A DNA stretch of 64,000 bases, taken from the NCBI GenBank assembly GCA_021799575.1, contig JAJZAD010000005.1:1-64000 (forward strand), written 5' to 3'. This document shows, piece after piece, positions 33,327-42,297 of the stretch (positions are counted from its first letter, which is position 1; every line of letters starts with the position of its first letter). The notes under the pieces were generated by a model that saw only the letters and a program-made list of their open reading frames with translations, was not told the origin of the DNA and made no database searches. A program made the position numbers and the translations under genes. This DNA is from a bacterium. Its GTDB lineage: Bacteria > Patescibacteriota > Saccharimonadia > Saccharimonadales > UBA4665.

Positions 33327-33788
33327 ATGAAACAGGCACCTGATTTCAAGTTACAAGATCAGAACGGCAAATGGCACCAACTTCGAGACTATAAAGGCCG
33401 CTGGTTAGTTCTGTACTTTTATCCCAAAGACGATACTCCAGGTTGTACGGTTGAAGCCTGTAGCTTCAGGGACGAGAGGTCGGATATTGAGGACTTAGGA
33501 AATGTCGATGTGGTAGGAGTAAGTAGCGACAACGTCAATTCTCATAAAAAATTTGCCGACAAACACAGTCTGAACTTTACCCTATTGGCCGATCCCGATC
33601 ATCAGGTCATTGAAGCCTATGGCTCGTGGAAGCCCAAGTCTTTTATGGGAAAATCTTTCCTGGGTACGCAGCGGAATACGTTTATCATTTCTCCGGATGG
33701 ATCAATCGTAAAAGAATATATAGGGGTAAATCCTAAAGATCACGCCAAAGTGATCATTGCAGACCTTAAACAGCTGATGACAGCTTAA
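33327..33788 (+). CDS. bcp: Thioredoxin-dependent peroxiredoxin (BCP/PrxQ type)
   Basis: Reduces hydrogen peroxide and organic hydroperoxides in the cytoplasm. The 153-residue thioredoxin fold has peroxidatic Cys40 (DDTPGCTVEACSF) and resolving Cys45, the five-residue spacing of atypical 2-Cys PrxQ enzymes. The Pro and Thr of TPGC and the later Arg (LGTQRNTF) complete the active site. It has its own promoter. Confidence 0.95.
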   Translation: MKQAPDFKLQDQNGKWHQLRDYKGRWLVLYFYPKDDTPGCTVEACSFRDERSDIEDLGNVDVVGVSSDNVNSHKKFADKHSLNFTLLADPDHQVIEAYGSWKPKSFMGKSFLGTQRNTFIISPDGSIVKEYIGVNPKDHAKVIIADLKQLMTA

Positions 33789-33835
33789 ATAATATTATTA
33801 GAGTCAGACACTCAATTTTTAACTTAGGTGTAGCT

Positions 33836-34490
33836 TCAAGCAAACAGTGTATTCGATTGACCATACGGTTTGCTCTCGATGTCTAGTTGATGTTTAAGCG
33901 GATAAACCAATGCCTCTTTAAGATCAAACGTTTTGTCAGCTCCGGACGGATTAACAATGGATTCGGCAATGTCTTTCGGAATCAATGGCTTGAATGTCCT
34001 TACCGTGGGTTGTCATCTTATAGGACAAGGATTGTGATCGGGTATTGTTTTTAGGAGAATATTCATGTCTGAGAGTTTTAAAACATAGACATTAGCCGGT
34101 TCGGCCACCCGATAGGTACCGTTGTTAATTATCACTATCGCGTTTGTTGAGGACACGATATTAAATATTTCAGCACGTGCAAAATTTGTGATCAATCTTT
34201 GTGTCGTATGCGGAAGTAAAAAATTGCCTGGTTTTAACCGTATAATCTTCCGGCTTAAACTGCCACCTATGTATCCGCGGGTATTATTAATCAGGTAACC
34301 GGACCCATTTTTTAAAAAGTCTCGCTTAAAGCCGTCAGCGAATTTTGTTACATTCCAAAGGATTTTGAGTTGTCAAATTGGATGTACTTGATCTTTAGCG
34401 CTAATTGATTAGGCTTGCCGGAAATTACGGTAGTACTGTAATTTCCCGGTTGTTAGCTGATAAGGTATTTGCTCTAAAACCAACTCAAAA
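33836..34490 (-). pseudogene. Decayed gene with two frameshifts and an in-frame TGA
   Basis: Pieces of one protein can be joined. First, ELVLEQIPYQLTTGKLQYYR (about 34470-34410). Then, in the next frame, GKPNQLALKIKYIQFDNSKS ending at 34347. Then LWNVTKFADGFKRDFLKNGS through IVIINNGTYRVAEPANVYVL to PDHNPCPIR, followed by a TGA at 34013-34015. Reading straight on in the same frame gives QPTVRTFKPLIPKDIAESIV and on to TLFA with a stop at 33836. That nonsense codon (Arg CGA to TGA is one change) plus two frameshifts indicates a non-functional gene of about 215 codons. I do not recognise the family. Only the middle piece (34013-34195) is a long frame by itself. Confidence 0.7.
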
Positions 34491-34532
34491 AAAAGATTTC
34501 TGCTCGGCTACTTTAATAGAAATAACTGAAAC

Positions 34533-35129
34533 TTATAAATGTTTGCCGTAATAATACCAAAAATGCTTAAGGATGAATGCGATAACTACTATAAACCATA
34601 ACAGCAGAATATCCAGGTGGTGTTTTCTGGCCCATAGATAAGCTTTTTTAGCCTTAAGTTTCTTGAAGGCTCCGTGGTCGATGTTATATAAGGAGGTGTA
34701 CCAAAATAGAGTTGTAATTACTACGTCCACTGAAAGACAAAACGGACAAAGCGCATGTATCTCGTACATACTCTTAAGCAGTAGGTAGTATGCACCGATT
34801 ATGCCGAGACCTACACCTGCCCAGAGGGTATTATGAAACCATTTTTTAAATACACCGCCGGCAAGCATACCTACTCCTATGGTAGTGAGTACGGCAAATG
34901 CGGCGATGCCGTAAAAAGGATACGGCAAACCGAAAATCGAATCACCCTTAAAGGTGATAACATCGCCACAGCTAACTACCGGGTTCAAATTGCAGTCAGG
35001 GACGTAATTGGGATTTTTAGCTATGGCCAGAGTATCGTGAGCCAGAATCAGCGAGGCTACCAAAGCGATAACTCCGCCGACCACTAACAGCCATGGGTAA
35101 ACTTTTTCTAAACTCAGTCCGAATTTCAC
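34533..35129 (-). CDS. Vitamin K epoxide reductase (VKOR) family protein
   Basis: A 198-residue membrane enzyme that passes electrons from cysteines of an oxidoreductase to quinone, driving disulfide formation outside the cell. Five hydrophobic spans are visible. The four hallmark cysteines are Cys46 and Cys54 (DCNLNPVVSCGDVI) and the CXXC pair Cys128/Cys131 (HALCPFCLSVD). Bacterial VKORs are often fused to or near a DsbA/thioredoxin partner; none lies beside this gene. Secreted proteins with paired cysteines (26.1 and 59.1 kb, and the protease at 18.6 kb) are likely downstream clients. Confidence 0.9.
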   Translation of the reverse strand: MKFGLSLEKVYPWLLVVGGVIALVASLILAHDTLAIAKNPNYVPDCNLNPVVSCGDVITFKGDSIFGLPYPFYGIAAFAVLTTIGVGMLAGGVFKKWFHNTLWAGVGLGIIGAYYLLLKSMYEIHALCPFCLSVDVVITTLFWYTSLYNIDHGAFKKLKAKKAYLWARKHHLDILLLWFIVVIAFILKHFWYYYGKHL

Positions 35130-35288
35130 GCTAGTATATTATACCGGCTTAAATTTGATTCCCCAATTACATAAGCTAAAATTCTCCGAATAGCTGATAT
35201 GAAAAGTAGTCAGTAACTTATAAACTTTGCTTGTAACATTAAACATTATTCGTTAAAAATGCGGCTGCACATTTATAAGTATGGCTAA

Positions 35289-36518
35289 TTATTCCCAGCG
35301 AAATACCCTAAATGCAATTGCGTAGACTATTACCAGCCATACACCCATGACTGCCAGTTGGGGCCCAAGATCGAGTAAACTTTTCCCTTCGGTTAATATC
35401 ATCCGTGCACCGTCAATAACGGGAGTCAAAGGCATATAGTTAGTGATGGTCTGTAACCACTGAGGCATTAAATAGCGCGGAAAGAATACACCGGTTAAGA
35501 ACATCATCGGGAACACGATAATGTTACCTAGCGGAGCCACTTGGCGTTCGTTTTTTGCCCACCCGCCCAAGGCTAGTCCGATACCGAGGATTAGGATAAT
35601 CCCTAAAATTAAAAACGCAGTCAGGGTTATGAAATCTCCGACAACTTTTAAGTTATAAATGCCTATAGCCACTGCTATCATGACTGCCAGTGATAACAAG
35701 CCGGTTACGGCTTGACCCAGCATATTGGATAGAAAGAATTGCCATACCCTTAACGGCGTGGTATGTAGTCGTCTCAGGATACCCATTTTCTTTAACTCCG
35801 GAAAAACATTCATCGGCCCGAAGATACCAGCACCTAAAACCGCGAATCCGAGTAAACCGGTGAAAGTATAGTCAAACGCAGTGAGACTATATTGATTGGT
35901 AGGTTTGGTGACTACTTTTAGGGGGGTGTCTACTTTTACAAAACGGCTGTTTATTAACGCTAATTGAGATTGCATGATCGATTTAAGCGCTTCGGCTTCT
36001 TGAGCATTGCTTTGACTGTAGCTTATAACCGCACTGCCGCTCGGAATACCGTTACGGTTATTCTTGCCGAAACCTGGCGGCAACTGGATAATAACATCGA
36101 TTTCTCCCCGGTTCATGCTTTGGTTAGCTTCTGCCAGGGTGGTTACGCTTGCGGATATATTGAACGTCTTGTCTTTCTTTAAGATGGCGGCATACTGGCT
36201 TGCCAGCGTCGTATGGGCGTCGTTGATTAATGCGACTCTGAACGACACACTGCCGCTATGCGATAGACTGCCGAATACAAATAAAAAAATCAGGGGAAAA
36301 AGAAAAGTAAAAAACAGCGCCACCCGGTCTCTAAAAACCCGTTTTAGGTTTACCACAAAAAATACCCAGACCGTATAAAGCTTAATTAACTTAGGCGGTA
36401 GTTTGAGCCTGGTATCCTCTCCTTTGACATTTTGACTATTATTGCGACGTTTGATTACTACCCGAACGATTCGGATCGCCACTAGCACTATGACCAGAAC
36501 AATCAGGTATTTCATCAA
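35289..36518 (-). CDS. ABC-2 type permease (drug/lipid export)
   Basis: A 409-residue membrane subunit. It has an unusual extra N-terminal TM (about 3-21) and a basic linker before the usual ABC-2 core. The core starts at FRDRVALFFTFLFPLIFLF, carries a large extracellular loop (about 80-220) and has five further TMs ending near 400 (VFPELKKMGILRRLHTTPLR, GVFFPRYLMPQWLQTITNYM). It shares a 4-bp ATGA overlap with the ATPase gene, so the two form one exporter. Substrates in this group are drugs, lipids or polymers; none can be named. Confidence 0.9.
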   Translation of the reverse strand: MMKYLIVLVIVLVAIRIVRVVIKRRNNSQNVKGEDTRLKLPPKLIKLYTVWVFFVVNLKRVFRDRVALFFTFLFPLIFLFVFGSLSHSGSVSFRVALINDAHTTLASQYAAILKKDKTFNISASVTTLAEANQSMNRGEIDVIIQLPPGFGKNNRNGIPSGSAVISYSQSNAQEAEALKSIMQSQLALINSRFVKVDTPLKVVTKPTNQYSLTAFDYTFTGLLGFAVLGAGIFGPMNVFPELKKMGILRRLHTTPLRVWQFFLSNMLGQAVTGLLSLAVMIAVAIGIYNLKVVGDFITLTAFLILGIILILGIGLALGGWAKNERQVAPLGNIIVFPMMFLTGVFFPRYLMPQWLQTITNYMPLTPVIDGARMILTEGKSLLDLGPQLAVMGVWLVIVYAIAFRVFRWE

Positions 36519-37279
36519 CTGTCTCTCCCTAACTCTTTGCCGGTGAGATCGATAAACACATCCTCAAGATTGGCTTGTTCAACCTCTTGTTTCTTGGTAA
36601 AGCCACGACTAAGCAATGCCTTAATTAACGCTTTAGGCGTATCCAGGGCTATGATCCTACCGCTATCCATAATTGCCACCCGGTCGCAGAGCATTTGTGC
36701 TTCTTCCATGTAGTGCGTGGTTAGGATTACGGTAATATCGCGGTTGCTAACCTCTTTAATCAATTCCCATAAATTGCGTCTGGCTTGAGGGTCTAGTCCC
36801 GTCGTCGGTTCATCTAAAAAGAAGACTTTAGGGCTATGCACCAGAGCCGTGACGATTGAGAAGCGCTGCATTTGGCCACCTGATAACTGTTCGACGTAAG
36901 AATTAGCTTTGTCTCCTAAATTTACCTCATCTAAAAAGCGTTTAGGGTTAACCCTCTCACCATAAACCGAGGCAAACATTTGAATTATTTCCGTCAGTTT
37001 TGTCCGATCTTGAAAACCTGGTGACTGTGGCTGTACACCGATTATTCCCCTAATAGCATAAGGGTTACTTGCAACGTCAATCCCGTCAATGCTGGCTTTG
37101 CCGCCGTCAATAGTGCGCAGCGTTTCAAGCATTTCAAGCGTGGTTGTTTTTCCGGCACCGTTTGGCCCCAGAATACCGAAGACCTCACCTTTTTTGACCT
37201 CGAAACTTATCCCCTTTACGGCAACGGTGTCACCGTAAGTTTTAGAGAGGTTTTTAACTTTCAGGATAATTTCTGACAT
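36515..37279 (-). CDS. ABC transporter ATP-binding protein (DrrA-like)
   Basis: A 254-residue ATPase for the ABC-2 permease downstream. Walker A GPNGAGKTT, Q-loop IGVQPQSPG, signature QLSGGQMQRFS, Walker B FFLDEPTTGLD, switch His in LTTHYMEEAQ. The tail (KKQEVEQANLEDVFIDLTGK) is the short DrrA-type C-terminal region. First gene of the pair; upstream is an 850-bp gene-poor region. Confidence 0.95.
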   Translation of the reverse strand: MSEIILKVKNLSKTYGDTVAVKGISFEVKKGEVFGILGPNGAGKTTTLEMLETLRTIDGGKASIDGIDVASNPYAIRGIIGVQPQSPGFQDRTKLTEIIQMFASVYGERVNPKRFLDEVNLGDKANSYVEQLSGGQMQRFSIVTALVHSPKVFFLDEPTTGLDPQARRNLWELIKEVSNRDITVILTTHYMEEAQMLCDRVAIMDSGRIIALDTPKALIKALLSRGFTKKQEVEQANLEDVFIDLTGKELGRDS

Positions 37280-38131
37280 TTATATTGAATAGTAAAAACG
37301 TTTAATCTAAATAAAAAAAGCCTCTTCATCATAACAAATTTAACGGTTACTTAAAGCAAGAGAATGTGTAAAGTGACAACGTGTCGGGAACCGGTCGATA
37401 AGTACTCATTAAAACCGTTTTTAACCTAACGGCTCGGGTCCAAACCTCTTTCTAGAACAGACTGAACTTTTGCTTTATCCGGTGGCTAGGCTGTCAGGAT
37501 TGAAACAGACGTTGAGCTATGGGGATATGTGTCCGTTGGTAAAGTCTATGAACACTCGCTGAACTTTCTTTAACTCTCAGCAAATTATACTTAGAGAGTT
37601 AAACTTATTTGGATTGTAGTTGAAGGGGTTTTGTCTGATCTGACTTCGGGCAGGATCGTGTTACTGATTACCGGAGAATATAGCCACGATTGTTCTAATT
37701 CTTTTGGTAACCGTTGCTTTAACATGGAGCGTAAGAATTTGTTATGTATGGGGTTCGCGCGGCGCAATGAGTGACACGAAAACCGAGCTTACTGATTCTT
37801 ATCCGCTAGATTGGAAGTATATTCTTTTAAGTCATCCACAACGAGTATGTCTTCTACTATCACTGAGCTTTATGCAATTTGGTACAGTATTAACCACCTA
37901 TCTCTGCTCGAGGAGCAAGATCAATCTTTGCCGGTGTTCGTTATAAGCAGATAATAAACATGATCACCAGTACATGGGGCAATTGGTTAATAATCAAACA
38001 ATGGTATCGATTGTTAATTCTCACTTCAAAAATGATGGGTTTGCTAAAACTATATGAAGCCATGTAGACTGGACTTTGTGTATTTTTACTTCTCTTAAAT
38101 TTAGCCTGATTAGAAGGAATAACTTAGTCGA
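37280..38131. other. Gene-poor region, 852 bp
   Basis: I find no gene I can support. A 10-bp inverted repeat sits at 37569-37603. One 60-codon open stretch follows it (37595-37774; no good start), and there are two short frames (37704-37946 and 37847-37954) with no ribosome site. These may be remains of decayed genes. The 3' end must hold the MMPL promoter. The AT-rich first 100 bp probably contain the ABC operon promoter. Confidence 0.45.
37569..37603 (+). promoter_or_regulatory. Perfect 10-bp inverted repeat around a TATACT
   Basis: TTTAACTCTC (37569-37578) and GAGAGTTAAA (37594-37603) are exact inverted repeats separated by 15 bp. The spacer contains TATACT (37587-37592), a good -10. This is the geometry of a repressor operator over a promoter, but the downstream gene is not clear. 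Confidence 0.4.
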
Positions 38132-40495
38132 ATGGTTTTAAGGAGTCGCGACAACGGACACAACCAAAGGAATAATACTGATCCCCGGCAGGAACATCGG
38201 GGTTTTCGTATCTTCGGAGCGATAGGCAATTTCTCGGTTCGTTTTCGCTGGTTGGTAGTCTTAGTCTGGATTATTGGCGTAGTTTTATGCGTCCATTTCC
38301 TACCGTCCTTATCCAGTGTGACCCAGTCTAATAATGCCAATTTTCTTCCCGCCAGCGCTCCGAGCGAAAAAGCCAGCAAGTTGGCAGCGGTATTTGGCAA
38401 CAATAATATCGAACCTATACCGGTTGTAATTGCTAGGAATAACGGTCAATTGACAGCTAATGACCAGCATACAATAACTCAGATCGAAGTGGCTTTAGCC
38501 GGTACCGGCGATGTTACGCGCGTGGAAGATCGAGGGCATTCTCCAGACGGTCAGGCAGACGAACTGGTCGTACTGGCTAAACCCCAGATTAGCAATACTG
38601 CGGATCAGTTAATTAGTGCGCTTAGAGTAGCTATACGCAAAGTTGCCTTACCTGACGGCTTGCAAGTACATTTGGCCGGTGATGTTGCCACCATGGTAGA
38701 TAATAGCAAAAGCTCCAATAACTCCAATAGCCAGATTGAATTATTCTCCGCGCTTTTTATTATTGTGCTCCTGGTTTTAATTTTTAGAGCTCCTCTGGCG
38801 CCGATTATTACGCTTATCCCCCCGCTGATAGTAGTTACGGCTTCCGGACCGCTAATTGCCGAAGCCAGTAAAGCCGGGCTTAAAGTGTCCTCGATTGCCC
38901 AGCTGCTGTTAACGGTGCTGATTATCGGTGCGGGGACCGATTACGGTTTGTTTTTAATATTTAGAACCAAAGAAGAGCTGCGCGGTGGGTTAGAAGGCCG
39001 TGAAGCGGTGGTAAAAGCTCTTAGCCGGGTAGGAGAATCGATAACCTTTTCTGCCGCAACCGTCATCGCGGCCCTTTTATCACTACTGCTGGCGACTTTT
39101 GAGATTTATTCCGATCTAGGTGTACCGCTAGCTATAGGTATCGGATTGATGTTAATCGCCGGCACCACGTTATTGCCGGCGTTGGTGGCTATTTTCGGCC
39201 GGGCAGTTTTTTGGCCAAGTAATATCCAAGCCGGGACTAATAAGTCCGGGCTTTGGGGTCGCGTCTCAGCCAGAGTAGTACAACATCCTTGGCCTACGCT
39301 ATTAACAGGACTTGTCGTGTTCGGGGGACTGGCTTTAGCTATCGGAGGGTATAAATCCGGCGGTTTTGCAGGCAACGTGACCGCGCCAGCCGGTTCAGAT
39401 TCGGCTGCCGGTAACGCGCTGCTAGCAAAGCATTTTCCTCAGACTTCAGCTAATCCTACAGCTTTATTGTATGTTTTATCCTCACCAGTTTGGCAAAACC
39501 CGGCTCCTTTGCTGACAGCTTCGCAAGTACTGGCGCATGAGTCAGATTTTATTAAAGTAACCGGGCCGCTTAACCCTAACGGCTATAAGTTGAGTGAATC
39601 TGAGTTACTCGGTTTATATGAGCGGCTAGGTCCGCCCAGTAGCAATCTGCCGGTTACTCCGTCTTCTGGATTGCATATTCCGATTACACTCTACGAAGCC
39701 TACAGATCGATTAGTAATTATGTTAGTAGCAACGGAAAGACCATTGAGTTTATCACTGGGCTAAAGGTGGGGGATCCGGGAGGTACAGCGGCACTGCAAG
39801 CAGTACCGAGCATACGTGCCCAGGCAGCTCAAGTAGCCAAGGCCATCGGAGCAAAAGATTATGGGGTAGCCGGTGAAGCCCCTGCTCTGTTTGATATCAG
39901 CAACATTTCTAACAGTGACTTGATGAGAGTAATTCCGGTGGCAATCATAGTCATCGGGCTATTATTGGCCTTGTTAATGCGCAGTCTGGTAGCGCCGATG
40001 TATCTGATAGCGTCTGTGGCTTTATCTTATCTGGCAGCACTGGGCCTGGTCACGTTGATCTTTTTGGACATCGGTGGCGGTAGCGGGATCGTCTTCCTAT
40101 TGCCGTTTTTGATGTTTATTTTCCTGTTGGCGTTAGGCGAAGACTATAACATCCTGGTTATGACGCGGATTAGAGAGGAAGCTCACGGTTTGCCCCTTAA
40201 GCAAGCGGTCGCTAAAGCGCTCACTACAACCGGCACTACCGTTACCAGCGCCGGTCTGGTACTAGCCGGTACTTTTGCGATTTTAGCGATTATCGGCGGT
40301 AAAGCGGGAGGCAGTGAAATAGTAGATATCGGCTGGGGATTGGCCCTGGGAATTTTAATGGATACGTTCCTGGTCAGAACCCTGTTGGTCCCCTCCGTAG
40401 TAGTATTATTGGACCGCTGGAACTGGTGGCCCAGCAAGCACGGCAGCTGGCTTAGAGAAAACGATATACCGTCTTCACCACGAAACGAGCGTTAA
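38132..40495 (+). CDS. MMPL/RND-family transporter
   Basis: A 787-residue proton-driven exporter with two repeats of six TMs. TM1 (about 32-52) precedes a first porter-like domain. TMs 2-6 (about 190-330) contain IIGAGTDYGLFLIFRTKEEL, in which the GTDYGLF loop (Asp-Tyr) is the proton-relay motif of MmpL proteins. The second half repeats it as LALGEDYNILVMTRIREEA. Length and layout fit MmpL lipid/drug transporters of Actinobacteria, such as hydrophobic polyketide or glycolipid exporters. Single-gene unit. The ATG lies 14 bp after GAAGGA. The substrate is unknown. Confidence 0.92.
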   Translation: MVLRSRDNGHNQRNNTDPRQEHRGFRIFGAIGNFSVRFRWLVVLVWIIGVVLCVHFLPSLSSVTQSNNANFLPASAPSEKASKLAAVFGNNNIEPIPVVIARNNGQLTANDQHTITQIEVALAGTGDVTRVEDRGHSPDGQADELVVLAKPQISNTADQLISALRVAIRKVALPDGLQVHLAGDVATMVDNSKSSNNSNSQIELFSALFIIVLLVLIFRAPLAPIITLIPPLIVVTASGPLIAEASKAGLKVSSIAQLLLTVLIIGAGTDYGLFLIFRTKEELRGGLEGREAVVKALSRVGESITFSAATVIAALLSLLLATFEIYSDLGVPLAIGIGLMLIAGTTLLPALVAIFGRAVFWPSNIQAGTNKSGLWGRVSARVVQHPWPTLLTGLVVFGGLALAIGGYKSGGFAGNVTAPAGSDSAAGNALLAKHFPQTSANPTALLYVLSSPVWQNPAPLLTASQVLAHESDFIKVTGPLNPNGYKLSESELLGLYERLGPPSSNLPVTPSSGLHIPITLYEAYRSISNYVSSNGKTIEFITGLKVGDPGGTAALQAVPSIRAQAAQVAKAIGAKDYGVAGEAPALFDISNISNSDLMRVIPVAIIVIGLLLALLMRSLVAPMYLIASVALSYLAALGLVTLIFLDIGGGSGIVFLLPFLMFIFLLALGEDYNILVMTRIREEAHGLPLKQAVAKALTTTGTTVTSAGLVLAGTFAILAIIGGKAGGSEIVDIGWGLALGILMDTFLVRTLLVPSVVVLLDRWNWWPSKHGSWLRENDIPSSPRNER

Positions 40496-40639
40496 CTTGG
40501 TCAGGTGTTATTTATAACCAACCTGTCTTTTGAACAGGCAAAAATGTCTCGGCCTCGGTTTATGATCGGGAAAATGTCAGTATTGACATCGAACGGGTTT
40601 AATAGACAAACCAAAAGCTTAAGCAGTTAATTTTGTTTA

Positions 40640-41506
40640 TTAAGACCTGGCCGCACGCTGTGGTATCAGCCTGGTAGCCAGATAAACGGCAAAAGCGGCA
40701 CTGACTATGAAAAAGCTTACCGGGTAAGCAACATAGTATGAGACGAACAGTCCAATCCAGGAAACGACCAGGGAAATAATTACCGATATGGTAATTCCCT
40801 GTAAAGGTCGGCCGGATATACGCTGCGCCGCGGCTGCGGGAGTTACCATTAAAGCGAAAATCAACAGCACGCCTACTACTTGAATCGCGATTGAAGTAGC
40901 AACCGCGATTAGCAGCATAAAGCAGATACTCATGCCCAGTATCGAAATGCCCCTCGCTTCTGCGACATCCTCATCTAACGAGGTAAATAATAGGCGTCTG
41001 TATAACAGTAAAGTTGCAATCAGGATTAGAATGCCGGCTATTAGCGTGATGTAAACATCTGTCGAACTGATACCGAGTATTTCACCGAATAATAGCGAAT
41101 AAGCCTCGGTCGCATAGCCTTTGTACAAGCTGATAAACAACACACCTAACCCGAGCATAAAGGCCAAGACGGTGCCGATCTGCACGTCACGGCTTGCCGC
41201 CTTACGTCCTAGCGCCGCCATCGCCAGCCCCCCACCGGAGGTAAATGCCAGCAAGCCGTAAATGGGGTTAACGCCGATTAAAGCCGCTCCTGCAGCCCCG
41301 GCAAAACCGACATGGCTTAAAGCGTGAGCGGCAAACGACAGACGGCGTATAACTACAAAGTAACCGACTACCCCGGCAACAATGGCAACAATAGTTCCGG
41401 CTTCAAAAGCATGCTGCATGAAAGCGTATTGCCACATTGATCTTAAATCTTGAGCTATATTCCAACTGAAAGCCGTATTGGATATTACGGCAAGACTACG
41501 AAGCAT
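40640..41506 (-). CDS. Metal ABC transporter permease (ZnuB/MntB type)
   Basis: A 288-residue membrane subunit. I place the start at the ATG 41506 because AGGAGG lies 9 nt upstream; an earlier ATG (41530) has no ribosome site. About eight hydrophobic spans, with VIRRLSFAAHALSHVGFAGA, then DVQIGTVLAFMLGLGVLFIS and GLFVSYYVAYPVSFFIVSAA, the ABC-3 family pattern. The gene overlaps the ATPase gene by 11 bp, as expected for translational coupling. Works with the next two genes. Confidence 0.93.
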   Translation of the reverse strand: MLRSLAVISNTAFSWNIAQDLRSMWQYAFMQHAFEAGTIVAIVAGVVGYFVVIRRLSFAAHALSHVGFAGAAGAALIGVNPIYGLLAFTSGGGLAMAALGRKAASRDVQIGTVLAFMLGLGVLFISLYKGYATEAYSLLFGEILGISSTDVYITLIAGILILIATLLLYRRLLFTSLDEDVAEARGISILGMSICFMLLIAVATSIAIQVVGVLLIFALMVTPAAAAQRISGRPLQGITISVIISLVVSWIGLFVSYYVAYPVSFFIVSAAFAVYLATRLIPQRAARS

Positions 41507-42287
41507 GGTGCATAGCCTCCTCAACTCCAAGTACCGCTAAACGACCGCGACTATCACGCAATACCTCTATCGGCGCGTCATAGAGGGCCGACAATGAAGA
41601 GCTGGTGACGACCTCATCCACTTTACCGCTGGCTATTTTGCCGTTGGCGATATAAATAATGCGTTCAACTACCGGCAGCAGCGGATTAATATCGTGAGCA
41701 ATCAATATGACTGCCATGTTATGAAGTTTAGCGACACTTTGGACAAGTTTAATCAGTTCGCTTTCGCGGCGAATGTCCAAATTGGCCAACGGCTCGTCCA
41801 GTAGCAGCAGATCCGGTTTACCTGCCAGAGCTTGGGCTAAAAATATTCGTTGTTGTTCTCCTCCGGATAATTCATTGAGTGGTTTATACGCCAAGTTTAG
41901 TGCGTCAACTTGTTCAAGCGACTTTAAGGCTTGATGCCGTTCTCTGGTAGCCTTCGCGGGGGAGCTAAACCCCCAGTTGTTGCCATAAGTCCCTAAGCGT
42001 ACGTATTCTAAAGCTTGAATTTTGGTTTCGCTGTCAATTGAACGCCGCTGCGGCACATAACCGATTCGCGGGTTGCCGCGTTCAGGAGGTTTGGAAAATA
42101 CTAACAGACTACCCGAAAAGGGTTGTTCTATACCGAGTAGTAATCTGAAAAGCGTCGTTTTGCCTGCCCCGTTTGCACCCAGTAAGCCGATAAATTCGCC
42201 GGGTTCAACTACAAAATTGGCATTATGCCAGATGGTCTTAAATTTAAACCCGGCTGATAAGTTTTCTGCTCTGATTAGTTCTGACAT
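41496..42287 (-). CDS. Metal ABC transporter ATPase
   Basis: A 263-residue ATPase for the ABC-3 permease. Walker A GANGAGKTT, signature ELSGGEQQRIFLAQ, Walker B LLLDEPLANLD, switch region ILIAHDINPLL. Middle gene of the three-gene metal uptake operon; the binding-protein gene ends 10 bp upstream. Confidence 0.95.
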   Translation of the reverse strand: MSELIRAENLSAGFKFKTIWHNANFVVEPGEFIGLLGANGAGKTTLFRLLLGIEQPFSGSLLVFSKPPERGNPRIGYVPQRRSIDSETKIQALEYVRLGTYGNNWGFSSPAKATRERHQALKSLEQVDALNLAYKPLNELSGGEQQRIFLAQALAGKPDLLLLDEPLANLDIRRESELIKLVQSVAKLHNMAVILIAHDINPLLPVVERIIYIANGKIASGKVDEVVTSSSLSALYDAPIEVLRDSRGRLAVLGVEEAMHHAS

Positions 42288-42297
42288 TGCCTGTTTT

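Noticed and set aside
34013-34015. TGA read as an amino acid (recoded genetic code or selenocysteine)
   Set aside because: Many intact genes end with TGA and neighbouring frames are also broken by frameshifts, so it is a nonsense mutation. No SECIS-like hairpin was seen.
34013-34195. 60-residue protein as a stand-alone gene
   Set aside because: It is the middle of a decayed gene; the frame continues upstream without a start and downstream after an in-frame TGA.
37704-37946. 80-codon frame in the gene-poor region
   Set aside because: No ribosome site, odd composition with many Cys/Ser/Leu and no family resemblance. Left as part of the intergenic entry.
40574-40589. ATGTCA-GTAT-TGACAT hairpin
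   Set aside because: Perfect but only 6 bp, with no T-tract. Likely chance in an AT-rich gap.
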